Shown here in pieces: positions 17,582-26,681 of a DNA stretch of 64,000 nucleotides (position 1 is the stretch's first letter; each line of letters begins with the position of its first letter). The translations under genes were made by a program, and so were the position numbers. The notes below the pieces were generated by a model, which saw nothing but the letters and a program-made list of their open reading frames with translations, searched no databases and was not told where the DNA came from. Source of the DNA: Marinomonas balearica (GTDB taxonomy: Bacteria; Pseudomonadota; Gammaproteobacteria; Pseudomonadales; Marinomonadaceae). The stretch is taken from NCBI RefSeq assembly GCF_004362145.1, contig NZ_SNXC01000011.1, forward strand, positions 360,438 through 424,437, given 5' to 3'.

Positions 17582-18982
17582 ATGACCGATATGACTCAAC
17601 CTAAAAACGCTCGACCAGCGGCTTCTGCCGCCCCCATGAATCCCATTAAAAAACTAGGCTTACCCACCATGATGGCCATCTGCGTCGGCTTGGTAATCGT
17701 TCAAGGCGCAATGATCTCAGCCTTACAAGGCATAGGAATTGGTGGTATGGCCTTCATTGCCGCCATGATAACGGCATTGGTCTTAGCGCAATTTAACGCG
17801 ATGAGCTTTGCAGAACTATCATTAATGTTTCCTGAAAAAGGCACATTAGCTACCTACACGCAAAAAGCCATCGGACATTTTCCAGCGATTGTTTCCGTCT
17901 TTGCTGGTTATGTGGTTGTCGCTATCTTAGCTCTACCAGTTGAGATGTTTCTCGTGGATGCCATGTTAGGGCAACTCTTACCTGGGTTCTTACCAGAAAA
18001 AGCAGCGCCACTTATTATTCTTGGCTTGTTCACCATTACCAATTTAATTGGTACAGATGTGTTCGCTAAGGTTCAAAACCTGCTTGCCTTTATTTTGATT
18101 ACAGCTTTGATCTTAATCGGTTTGGTCGCTATTACTGGCGCAGGCGAGCCACACCCAACTCTAGCTGGTCCAAGCGTTGATTGGAGTTTTGGTGGTGTAT
18201 TAGATGGCAGTTTCATTGGCTTAGTTGGTTTAGCGCTTTGGACTATGGTTGGTGTAGAATTCATTTGTCCTTTGGTCAATGATGTCAAAACACCAAATAA
18301 AAACATCCCACGTGCGATGCACCTTTCCCTATTTATGATTTTCTTCATTTTCCTAGGGTTTACCTATGGTGCTAGTTTGTACTTAGACATTCCTAGCTTA
18401 CTGGAATCTCCGTTACCTTACCTTGATTACGCCAATGCCGTATTTGGTCAATCTGGTTTAATCATTGCGACGGTAATGGCCTTGGCCGCAACGTGCAGTA
18501 CTATGAACACGGTTCTAGCAGCGGTTCCAAGAATGCTTCAAGGTATGGCGGATCAAGGTCAGGTCTTCCCAATGCTAAAGAAAACGAATCGATTTGATGC
18601 CCCATGGGTCGGCACTTTGATGATCAGTGTTGGTGCCAGTATTCCTTTCTTTGCATTCAGCATTGACTCATTAATCGTACTGGTCATTGCCGCCACCACA
18701 AGCTGGTTGTTAGCCTATTGTGTTGCTCATATTAATGTCATCGTATTACGTAAGCGTCATCCCAACCTGTCTCGTCCATATCGTACACCTTTCTATCCTT
18801 TGCCACAGATACTAGGTTTGGCGGGCATGCTATATGTGGCTTTAAACAACTCACCGACACCAGAAATGACGCAAATGGTTTACAGCATTACCGGTGGCAT
18901 TTTACTGGTCATCAGCATTATTGCAGCTGTCTGGGTGAAGTTTGTTATGAAGCGTGGCTTATTTGAAGTCGACGCAGATTAA
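17582..18982 (+). CDS. APC-superfamily amino acid/amine permease
   Basis: A 466-residue integral membrane protein with about twelve hydrophobic segments and the APC-type architecture (LPTMMAICVGLVIVQGAM at the start, WTMVGVEFICPLVNDVKTPN in the middle, RPYRTPFYPLPQ before the last helices). It presumably imports the substrate of the neighbouring catabolic enzymes. The ATG is preceded by AAAGGAACC. A 16-bp terminator hairpin follows, ending the module transcript. Confidence 0.9.
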   Translation: MTDMTQPKNARPAASAAPMNPIKKLGLPTMMAICVGLVIVQGAMISALQGIGIGGMAFIAAMITALVLAQFNAMSFAELSLMFPEKGTLATYTQKAIGHFPAIVSVFAGYVVVAILALPVEMFLVDAMLGQLLPGFLPEKAAPLIILGLFTITNLIGTDVFAKVQNLLAFILITALILIGLVAITGAGEPHPTLAGPSVDWSFGGVLDGSFIGLVGLALWTMVGVEFICPLVNDVKTPNKNIPRAMHLSLFMIFFIFLGFTYGASLYLDIPSLLESPLPYLDYANAVFGQSGLIIATVMALAATCSTMNTVLAAVPRMLQGMADQGQVFPMLKKTNRFDAPWVGTLMISVGASIPFFAFSIDSLIVLVIAATTSWLLAYCVAHINVIVLRKRHPNLSRPYRTPFYPLPQILGLAGMLYVALNNSPTPEMTQMVYSITGGILLVISIIAAVWVKFVMKRGLFEVDAD

Positions 18983-19017
18983 TATCTAGAAATAAGACCA
19001 ACATAGATGTAGGTCAT

Positions 19018-19054
19018 TAGGGCTTACTCAGAAGCTTTTTCTGAGTAAGCCCTA
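19018..19054. terminator. Strong hairpin terminator after the APC permease
   Basis: Perfect 16-bp stem (arms start TAGGGCTTACTC and end GAGTAAGCCCTA) with a 5-base loop, followed by AAATTGTTTTT. Confidence 0.8.
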
Positions 19055-19226
19055 AATTGTTTTTGGTTAAGTTCTGAAAGTCAATCTTGGCATATTGGAC
19101 TTCAAAACTTGGCTCGGTTAAAGAGAAAATTACCACAGGATGCCTTGTCATTAGGACAACGCAGCAGTAGAAGTTGTCATAGCTCAATGGACTTTGTCGT
19201 AGCTTATCTAGTTGAGTTACGAAAGA

Positions 19227-19255
19227 GCACCTTTTCAAAGGGTGCCTTTATTTTT
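19227..19255 (+). terminator. Orphan intrinsic terminator
   Basis: GCACC stem paired with GGTGC, loop of T/A-rich bases, then CTTTATTTTT. No convincing gene ends here: the 170 bases between it and the previous terminator carry no recognisable reading frame. It may end a small RNA or a 5' leader of the following chemoreceptor-like gene. Confidence 0.6.
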
Positions 19256-19338
19256 AGCGCCAAGATCTTTAGCTTAACTCTTATAAACCATCAGCCATCT
19301 GATTTATTGATACTTGTTAATTAGGAGTCACCCTACAT

Positions 19339-20418
19339 ATGATGTTTGGCAACAAAAAACGGATTGAACTTGAAACAGCTCTAACTGAAGTACAAGAAGA
19401 GAAGCACAACTTATCGACAAAACTGGCCCAAATAGAAGCCGAATTGACCCAGTTGAAAGAAAGCCAACAATCTACCGTTGAGTTGGAAGATAAAACCCCC
19501 TTCTTATTAGAAGCCAACCAACCTAGCCTTTCCTTCGTACTTGGCTCAACCAACAAAATTTTAGAATTACTTTTTGAACCTATGAGTGAATCAGAAGGTT
19601 CAGATGTGCTTATCCAGCAAAACAAAACAGATATTTTTGAACTAAAAGAAGCCATTTCTACCATTGCCGATAAAACACAAATCAGCCTTCAAGATGTAAA
19701 CTCTCTGCGTGATACTGCCAATGAAATAAAAGGCTTTACCGACACCATTCAAAGCATTTCAGAACAGACCAATCTATTAGCCTTAAATGCCGCCATTGAA
19801 GCCGCACGGGCAGGTGAACACGGTCGTGGGTTTGCCGTTGTGGCGGATGAAGTCAGAACTTTAGCAAATAAAGCAAGAGAATCCAGTGAACACATCTCTC
19901 TCTTGGTTCAAAGAATTGACGAGAACACAAATAAGGTCAGCCGACAGGTTGATGGCCTTCATAACGACACCATCAGCACCAACCAATCCTGTGAGCGCTT
20001 AAGCCTCTCTTTTAATGACACAGCAGCGCATTCAGAGAAACTCATGGCGTCCGGCTATCAATCTATGGCTTATGCCCATGTTGCTGCCGCCGTGCTAGAT
20101 TTAACCGTATGGCACAATCAATTTCTAATTAAAGCATGGCAAAAGCAGCCCCAAGACAAAGCTCTTGATATCACAACGACTTACTTAGGTGACTGGTATT
20201 ACAACGGCACAGACAATGAATTCAACTTCCGACAACAAGCCGACTTCATTGCATTGGGCGACCTACTATCGAAGATCAATGAATTGATGACAGAAATGAC
20301 AAATGGAGTCATTGAAACAGATCAATTAGTTGCTTTAGAGGAAACGTGTTCAACTTACATGAAACAAGTTGAACAGGCACTGACAAGAACTCAAGAATAC
20401 ATCTTAAGTCATGTTTAA
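19339..20418 (+). CDS. Soluble methyl-accepting chemotaxis-like protein with degenerate CZB domain
   Basis: A 359-residue cytoplasmic receptor-like protein without transmembrane segments. An N-terminal coiled coil (about 5-50) precedes the signalling hairpin tip [20 protein letters not shown] (about 140-160). The C-terminal ~110 residues follow the chemoreceptor zinc-binding (CZB) layout, ending in helices around YLGDWYYNG. The usual 3His/1Cys zinc ligands are not found at the expected places: LDLTVW replaces the DHxxW type, TYLGDW replaces CxLGKW, and QADFIAL replaces the HxxVH type. The ATG follows a GGAG site. It probably signals to CheA but not through classic zinc binding. Confidence 0.82.
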   Translation: MMFGNKKRIELETALTEVQEEKHNLSTKLAQIEAELTQLKESQQSTVELEDKTPFLLEANQPSLSFVLGSTNKILELLFEPMSESEGSDVLIQQNKTDIFELKEAISTIADKTQISLQDVNSLRDTANEIKGFTDTIQSISEQTNLLALNAAIEAARAGEHGRGFAVVADEVRTLANKARESSEHISLLVQRIDENTNKVSRQVDGLHNDTISTNQSCERLSLSFNDTAAHSEKLMASGYQSMAYAHVAAAVLDLTVWHNQFLIKAWQKQPQDKALDITTTYLGDWYYNGTDNEFNFRQQADFIALGDLLSKINELMTEMTNGVIETDQLVALEETCSTYMKQVEQALTRTQEYILSHV

Positions 20419-20439
20419 TGATCTATTATGAGCTCAGCG

Positions 20440-20477
20440 TCTGAATAGAAGATCTGAAAATACATTTTCTATTCAGA
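20440..20477 (+). terminator. Terminator after the chemoreceptor-like gene
   Basis: Perfect 11-bp inverted repeat TCTGAATAGAA/TTCTATTCAGA, 22 bases after the stop; no long T run on the plus strand, so strength is uncertain. Confidence 0.55.
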
Positions 20478-20568
20478 CACTTAACTCTTACTTCAAGTCT
20501 AAATCACGCCAATACGACACTTTCTGGTAGTGTCACAAAAATGGAATGACGCACTTCATTAAACAAAG

Positions 20569-21124
20569 CCCTGAATTCAAGCTCGAAGTGTGACACTTTT
20601 CATTTCAAGCCGCTAAGCACATCTCTTTAAATACGACCGCTGGCTGCTTGAATCCTAAACACTTCCTTGGACGATAATTGAGTCTCGTCATCGTCCAGTG
20701 AATCATGTCATCTTCAATCTCTCTTAAATCTGTTCCTTTACGCACATATTGCCTTAAAAGACCGTTACTGTTTTTGTTCGCGCCGCGCTCCCAAGAGCTA
20801 TAAGGGTGGGCAAAATAGACTTTTGTACCCAGCGCTTCTTCAATCTTAGCATGATGAGAAAATTCTCTACCGTTATCTGCTGTAATCGTATGCACGTGAT
20901 CTTTAAAGGGCATTAACAACTCTATTGTCGCTTGGGTGACATCTACGGCAGACTTTGAATTCACTTTCTTTATCAAGTAAAAACGCGTCGTTCGCTCAAG
21001 TAGCGTGACAATTGAGCCGGTTCCACTTTTGCCTAGAACCGTGTCTTCCCAATCCCCAAAACGTTTTCGCGTATCGACAATATCAGGACGCTCCTCTATG
21101 GATACAGCGTTCTTTATAACTTCA
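20569..21124 (-). mobile_element. IS30-family insertion sequence, truncated
   Basis: About 555 bases of an IS30-type element: the 3' terminal region (20569-20604) and the 3' two-fifths of the transposase gene. The 5' part, including the helix-turn-helix region and the left end, is missing; the sequence passes straight into the 69-bp repeat at 21125. A shorter, more decayed copy of the same end lies at 13065-13183. Confidence 0.88.
20605..21124 (-). pseudogene. IS30 transposase, C-terminal fragment
   Basis: Continuous frame of about 170 codons. It contains RPDIVDTRKRFGDWEDTVLG with the first catalytic aspartate region, then TADNGREFSHHAKIEEAL with the second. In the third motif, where IS30 transposases have RGTNENTNGL with the catalytic glutamate, this copy reads RGANKNSNGL, so that glutamate appears to be lysine. 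The N-terminal DNA-binding half is absent, and an in-frame stop lies just upstream in the 69-bp repeat. The copy is therefore inactive. Confidence 0.88.
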
Positions 21125-21193
21125 TCTATTGTTTTCTATTTTATTAATCTGCTTTCTTTTTCTTTATTCTGCATCCATAAATGTGGGTTAGTC
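21125..21193. repeat. 69-bp direct repeat, right copy
   Basis: Matches 12996-13064 at 67 of 69 bases. Its right end covers the stop codon (21188-21190) and last codon (GAC) of the avrE-family gene; the rest is that gene's 3' flank. Its left end abuts the truncated IS30. Confidence 0.9.
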
Positions 21194-24100
21194 ATTGCCT
21201 GTTTTGACTGCGAGACCACTTTTTTCCAATTCTCCTATCATTTCACCCATGTCCGACTTTGAAGACACGAGATCTCCTGCCAACTTGTATGAAAGAGGTA
21301 CATCTTGATCTCTGCCGTATTCAAATTTGATCGTGGCAGCCATTCTCGCCATTGTAATTGAGGCAGAGCTCGACGCGCTAACCAGTGGAAAAGGCGTGCT
21401 ATAACCTTCCGAATATTCGCCAGCCTCAACAACTGAAATGGATTGAAGCCGTCTGTTTTCAGGCTTTTCCAAAAGTTTTTTCGCCGCACTCAGATCCAGT
21501 TTACCGTTGATATAATCCTTTTCAGCTTTGTCGCGAATGTCGTCTTTTAGTTCTAACGTAATGTTTGCACTCGCCAAGGGACGAGTCTGCATACTGGAAA
21601 TCATGTCCTCAATAATGGGGTCATTCTTGATGAGTTCTTTTATTTGTTTGACCGTATCGCGTTGTGTTGATGGCGAGACAAGGGAGCCAATAACCTGCCC
21701 CAGCTCATCTGAATCTAGGTGACGAGTGTTTCCTAGCATCACCATCACTTTATTCCCTGACAGAATGGGCGCTTTCGCTTCATGAGCGGAGTGTTGGTTG
21801 ATGATTTTTTTCAGTTTTACAACAGCATGGTGCTGATCATCGTTGGTTATTTTTAGCTCATCGGATAAAAAATGATTCTTCAACAGAGATAACTGTTGAG
21901 AAACATTTGTTTCATTTTTTATGTTATCCAACGGTTTTTTATGCTGCTGACCAGTAAAGGCTGATGTAAGCGTGGTTATTTGCGCCTCAATGTCCTTGTC
22001 TTTTACTTCTGATGCGAGTTTGGCTTTTATTTCCCCACGCGTTTTTACGCTGTTATCAACGCTAGCCTCGATCGATGCACTCACATTGTTATTGACAGGT
22101 AGCACCCCGTTTTCTACTTTGTACGACGATCCGAGGGTAAGGGCAAGGTCAGCTGAAGCTGAGTGTTTGGACAGCATATCGCCCTTAGTCGTACTGCGTT
22201 CTTTTAATGTGTCGCTTCCTGCATAATGTTTGTCTTCTTTGCTTTTGCTCATTAAATTAGACGCAGCTGAAACCCCGCCACCTAAACGTACATAACGAGA
22301 CGGTTGGGCCGAGCTGTCTGTCAGGTTTACACGGGCTCGAGCAGCAAGGCTGACGGCAGCATCCACTGAGAATGTCCATTTGGAACCTTGAGATGTGACT
22401 TGGTCGATGCCAAGTTTAACTAAATCGTCAGGCTTTGCGTTGGATTTTGTTAGTGTGTTAACAAATGCATCAATATGTTCGTCTTTAATGGTAAATTTGA
22501 CTTCGTTGAGTTTGGCGAAGTCAAAGCCGCCCGAAACAGAGGCTCCAACACGTGCGTCGGGTTTGAAACTTTGGGCCCCTCCATTTATGGGAATAGGGAT
22601 ATTGTCGTCTTTGTGTAGATCCGGTAAATAATCTCGCCCTAATACCGCGCCGGCTCTTACTGATGGACCTAGTGTTCCTTTGATCGTAATTCCGACTCCG
22701 TCATCTTGTCCATCGAACTCTAAGTCGTAGCTGCGTTTTTCCTTTGCGCTGGCGGTGAGTATCGTACCAAAAATTGGATTGGCCAACGGTTCGGCAAAGA
22801 ATGCGGATTGAACACCACCACTGTAGCCTCGTGATAACGCAATATTGTCTTCAGGCTTTAGACTGTACATGAGATCTTTAAAAGCAGCGTTAAAATCGGA
22901 ATGATCGCCCGATTTTAACGCTGCTTTAGTAATCACTTTGAGAGCATTGTCTTCTGAACTCATCGCTTTAATAAGATATTTCGAGGCGTCGTAGTTTGCT
23001 TCGGCTTGTCGATGGCTTTGAACACCGTCATCAGTGTGCATTTTTACCTGATTGCTTTCGTATTTAGTATTTTTTAACGCTTCTAAGGTGTTTTCTAGTG
23101 TCTTTAATTGGCTTTCGGAAGGTGTTCCCTCTGCAATTAAAGCCGCTGAATTGGCTAAGTCGCTGACTTTCTTGAGCGTCAATGTATCAAGGACGAGTCG
23201 AGCTTTTGTCAAAGCCATTTTGTCATCAGGATCTCGATTACGTCCAAGCGGAATGTCGAGAGACTGATGGCTCATATTGAGTTTCATGTCGGTGAAGGTC
23301 TTGAGAAGCTTGTTGACTTCGCTGTTTTCAGACGCTGGAAACTGCTTCCATACCGCCTGTAACTCCGCGCTTAGATCGTGGCCCGATCTGTTTGGGTTCA
23401 GTTGTTGTTTAAGGTCTTTCAATTTTGAAGGTGTGTAGGCTTCATTTATTTCAGCGACGCCTTCCTTTTTCAGAATCCCCTGATGTTTGCCTAATGCGAT
23501 GAGTTGCGTAAGTGCACTGTTTTCAAGTTCTTCGCGAAAAGACTCAATGTCTTTCTTGAAACTTTCGCCGCGGTTTCCAAGATTAAGCTGACTAATACGT
23601 TGTTTACTATCCGTGGTTGGTGCGTCTTTTGAGGAGGTTTTTATATCCGCATTCAACACGTCTAATTCTTTGAATAACGCGCTGGCTTGTTGGTAGGTTG
23701 TTTGTAACCCCTGCCGTCCTTGCCAATTATGCTGCGCCGAGTTAACAAGTGTTTTTATGGGGCGAGGTGTTTCCAAGTCAGGTTTGAAAATGTGAGCTTT
23801 GAGTCGGTCTGTAAATTTCGTTTTTATGGCGCTACTTTGATTACTTTTGAAACCGCCTACTTCTGCTGCAACTGCGACGCCGGATTTCCCTACTTTGTAT
23901 TTCTTTGTGCTGCTTTCTAATACATGGAAGAGCTTGTCTCGCATGGTTTCTGAGTTGTTTTCTGCCGTGTTATCGCCTTTTCGCCAATTAGAATCCGATT
24001 TAATAAGTTGTTCGCCGTTTGGGCTGTTTACTTGTAGATTCAGGCTTTTATCCAACGTTAAATGGGCGTTTGTAAAATCGGATTTTGAGTGCGAAGAAGC

Positions 24101-26593
24101 ATTGTGAGACCATTTAGGAGGAGTTTTCCCGTCGAGTTTGTTCCAGTCATTCTCTGGCATACTGTACAGTTCGCCATGCTCCGTTAACGCGTACAGTGTT
24201 TTGTGTTTGTCTACTGCGATGGAGGTAAATTTGCCTGCATCTTCAGGAATGTTTCCACGCTCTAATTTCACGTCGGCTAAGAGTGATTTCTTTTCGCGAT
24301 GGGGGGCGTGCCTGAAAGTGAGTTCTCCCTTGTCGTCTAATGTTACGTGTTTATAGCTTCCAAGAACGGCCGCAGATTTAATGTTTTCGGATGGCGCGCT
24401 TTTGATACCCGAATCAAGGGAGTAAGTGTTTCGGCGTTGGGTCAAAGAGAAAACATTATTGTCCCCGTGAACAATATTATTAGATTCTTCTTTTAGTAGA
24501 ACGCGTTTAACTTCACCTTTTTGCACTGCGTATGGGTTGTTATCGCCGCCTCTTGTCAATTCGGAGACGTCTTTATCTACTTTCGTCCATTTTTGAGTGA
24601 GGTTATCTTTCGCGAACAGTTCGCCTTTGTCATTGAGAGCAAGGGCTCCTGTTTTTTTAAAATTCTGAATATGTAAGCTGGATTCGTCGACGTTTTTTTC
24701 CATTCCAAGCGTACTGTCAAGAACAAGCGAATCGCTTAGATTCCAGCCTGGAGCAAAGGTTTTTCCGTCTGAATTGAGGGCGCATAAATGCTTTTGGCCT
24801 TTGTTGTCTTTAATCGTGACCGATAGATTGCCATCTTCTGAATGAGAGAAGCGTTCGTATTTTATGTCTGAACCAAAGGTGTCTTCTAATGCTTTTTGTG
24901 GGTTTGCATCGAATGTGACCGCAGCTTCTTGATTAAGAGGAGTTTTCGCAAGCAAAATTTGATTATCTTTATCGATCGCGAATAAATGATCGTTGGAAAA
25001 ACCAATGGCGCTGAAATCCGTTTTCGCACCGTTTTTGTCTGATACGCTTGGGCCATATCGAGCGGGCAGATCTAACGTATCCGCAGTAGATGAGTCTATT
25101 TTTGTTTGAAGGCGGATGTGTAGCTCACCATCGTATTGACCACCGGGGCGCTTAAGGACACTGCCATCTTCGGCTTTAATAAACCCTTTTTCTGTATCTT
25201 TTGGATCTGCTTTAAGCAAGAGAGCAACTTCATTTTTCGCATTGATGTCTGCGCTAATAATGTTTTGTGGCATTTTTTCGCTGACTTGATTCGAAGAGAC
25301 GTTGACGAGCTTACTTTCGTCTTTAATTGCATATACTTGGTTGTTTGCATTCATAATCAATGAATTTATGTTTTGATCCACTTTTTTCCATTCGACTTGA
25401 CCTCCAAGATTCGATTTAGATTTATACAAATCACCGTCGCTCATTCTCCAGTGAGTATCCTGTTCATCGGTATAGATGCCTGTTAGTTCTGCTAGATGGC
25501 TTTTATCTATGATGTTGTTTGAGCGTGCATTAATAAGGTGATCACGAATTGAGTCGGGCGGAGAGTTTGGATCAATGACAGGGCGAGATGTGTGTAAAAC
25601 ACTCACTCCAGTGTCTTGTTTCGAGGTGATTTGAAAGACCCTACCTTTGTTGTCCAGCGCAAAGTGCTCTTGCCCATTATTATGGGATTCTAATGCGACG
25701 TACTCTTGTTTTTTTCGTCCTAGTGTTTGCTGAAGGATTGAGCTAATGGCCGGATCAGTATCTCTGTCAACTTTTAGGGCATGGTGATGAAGCTCTAAGC
25801 CAATATGCTGAAGGCGGTTTATAGGTTTTTCAGTGTTGAACGATGGGTCTGATCGCATTAATTTTGCGAGGCTGTTCTTCGATGTTAACTCAGAAGTGGT
25901 GCTCTTCTCGATTCCTGAGCTTTCTCCCGTTTCTGTTATCGATAGGTTGTCTATGACATGCGTCGGTGAATGTAGCGATGCTTTACCTTCTCGCTGAGTG
26001 AAGGAAGCCGCGCTTTGGTTAAGAGTAGACGGAGTTTTTGGTTTTTGCTGGGACGAGGGCGGTTGTGATGCGTCTTCCTTAATGCCCATCATTGGAAACC
26101 GGCTGCTTAAGGGTTGCTGCAATTGAGTACGTATTTTATCGAGATTATTCTGGTTTGATTGAGGGTCTAGCGGGGTTTTACTCGCTCCTTGTTGATTAGT
26201 GGGCGCTTCGTTTTTGGCTCGTGTTGAATTGAGTGTTTGATTTTGTGACCGAACACTGCTGGAAGCTTTCTGGCTTCCTATATTGACGAGCAAGCCGCAG
26301 GAAAGTTTTTCAATAAAGGACTTTCGAGATTTGTGGTTGGAGGATTGTGAATGGCGCTGGGAATCCTGAGAGGAGGGCGTCTCTAAGGTAGATTGATGCC
26401 TAGCAAAGGTTTGTCCGCTGGCATCTGTATTACGTTGTCGAAGGTTATTGGGCTTTTGAGCCTGTTTACCTGCATCAGCCAAAGATTGGATATTATCCTC
26501 TTTAAATCGGTTACTCGGTGCTGAGCGAGAAGTAGACGCCTCTTCTGCTTTATGTGAGCTTAAGATTTGACTGATTTGTGACGTAATTTTCAT
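21188..26593 (-). CDS. avrE: AvrE/DspE-family type III effector
   Basis: Giant effector of 1,801 residues when started at the ATG at 26593 (MKITSQISQIL), which has an AAGG site 8 bases upstream; a TTG 15 codons earlier has none. Order: disordered Ser/Gln-rich N-terminus (about 1-260), a beta-propeller-like region with repeated DNKGxLF/DxxGELF motifs (about 290-880), a helical middle, and a beta-rich C-terminus ending STPFPLVSASSSASITMARM, which matches the DspE/AvrE end by memory. SSILQQTLGRKKQEYVAL parallels DspE NTLLKQTLGKDTQHYL. Family members enter plant cells through the Hrp system and form solute/water-permeable membrane channels that cause water-soaking. It follows hrpW by 88 bases and probably shares its HrpL promoter. 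Confidence 0.93.
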   Translation of the reverse strand: MKITSQISQILSSHKAEEASTSRSAPSNRFKEDNIQSLADAGKQAQKPNNLRQRNTDASGQTFARHQSTLETPSSQDSQRHSQSSNHKSRKSFIEKLSCGLLVNIGSQKASSSVRSQNQTLNSTRAKNEAPTNQQGASKTPLDPQSNQNNLDKIRTQLQQPLSSRFPMMGIKEDASQPPSSQQKPKTPSTLNQSAASFTQREGKASLHSPTHVIDNLSITETGESSGIEKSTTSELTSKNSLAKLMRSDPSFNTEKPINRLQHIGLELHHHALKVDRDTDPAISSILQQTLGRKKQEYVALESHNNGQEHFALDNKGRVFQITSKQDTGVSVLHTSRPVIDPNSPPDSIRDHLINARSNNIIDKSHLAELTGIYTDEQDTHWRMSDGDLYKSKSNLGGQVEWKKVDQNINSLIMNANNQVYAIKDESKLVNVSSNQVSEKMPQNIISADINAKNEVALLLKADPKDTEKGFIKAEDGSVLKRPGGQYDGELHIRLQTKIDSSTADTLDLPARYGPSVSDKNGAKTDFSAIGFSNDHLFAIDKDNQILLAKTPLNQEAAVTFDANPQKALEDTFGSDIKYERFSHSEDGNLSVTIKDNKGQKHLCALNSDGKTFAPGWNLSDSLVLDSTLGMEKNVDESSLHIQNFKKTGALALNDKGELFAKDNLTQKWTKVDKDVSELTRGGDNNPYAVQKGEVKRVLLKEESNNIVHGDNNVFSLTQRRNTYSLDSGIKSAPSENIKSAAVLGSYKHVTLDDKGELTFRHAPHREKKSLLADVKLERGNIPEDAGKFTSIAVDKHKTLYALTEHGELYSMPENDWNKLDGKTPPKWSHNASSHSKSDFTNAHLTLDKSLNLQVNSPNGEQLIKSDSNWRKGDNTAENNSETMRDKLFHVLESSTKKYKVGKSGVAVAAEVGGFKSNQSSAIKTKFTDRLKAHIFKPDLETPRPIKTLVNSAQHNWQGRQGLQTTYQQASALFKELDVLNADIKTSSKDAPTTDSKQRISQLNLGNRGESFKKDIESFREELENSALTQLIALGKHQGILKKEGVAEINEAYTPSKLKDLKQQLNPNRSGHDLSAELQAVWKQFPASENSEVNKLLKTFTDMKLNMSHQSLDIPLGRNRDPDDKMALTKARLVLDTLTLKKVSDLANSAALIAEGTPSESQLKTLENTLEALKNTKYESNQVKMHTDDGVQSHRQAEANYDASKYLIKAMSSEDNALKVITKAALKSGDHSDFNAAFKDLMYSLKPEDNIALSRGYSGGVQSAFFAEPLANPIFGTILTASAKEKRSYDLEFDGQDDGVGITIKGTLGPSVRAGAVLGRDYLPDLHKDDNIPIPINGGAQSFKPDARVGASVSGGFDFAKLNEVKFTIKDEHIDAFVNTLTKSNAKPDDLVKLGIDQVTSQGSKWTFSVDAAVSLAARARVNLTDSSAQPSRYVRLGGGVSAASNLMSKSKEDKHYAGSDTLKERSTTKGDMLSKHSASADLALTLGSSYKVENGVLPVNNNVSASIEASVDNSVKTRGEIKAKLASEVKDKDIEAQITTLTSAFTGQQHKKPLDNIKNETNVSQQLSLLKNHFLSDELKITNDDQHHAVVKLKKIINQHSAHEAKAPILSGNKVMVMLGNTRHLDSDELGQVIGSLVSPSTQRDTVKQIKELIKNDPIIEDMISSMQTRPLASANITLELKDDIRDKAEKDYINGKLDLSAAKKLLEKPENRRLQSISVVEAGEYSEGYSTPFPLVSASSSASITMARMAATIKFEYGRDQDVPLSYKLAGDLVSSKSDMGEMIGELEKSGLAVKTGND

Positions 26594-26681
26594 TGTGATT
26601 ACCTTGATGAAAGCCCTGTATAGCTTCTCAACAGACAATCAGAAACAAACAAGGCCTCCGACTGTCTGAAGAGAGACGGAG

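Noticed and set aside
26594-26638. TTG at 26638 as the avrE start
   Set aside because: No ribosome site precedes it, whereas the ATG at 26593 has AAGG at good distance.
26644-26680. Imperfect hairpin between hrpW and avrE as a terminator
   Set aside because: The stem has several mismatches and no T run; avrE has no promoter of its own that I can see, so read-through is more likely.
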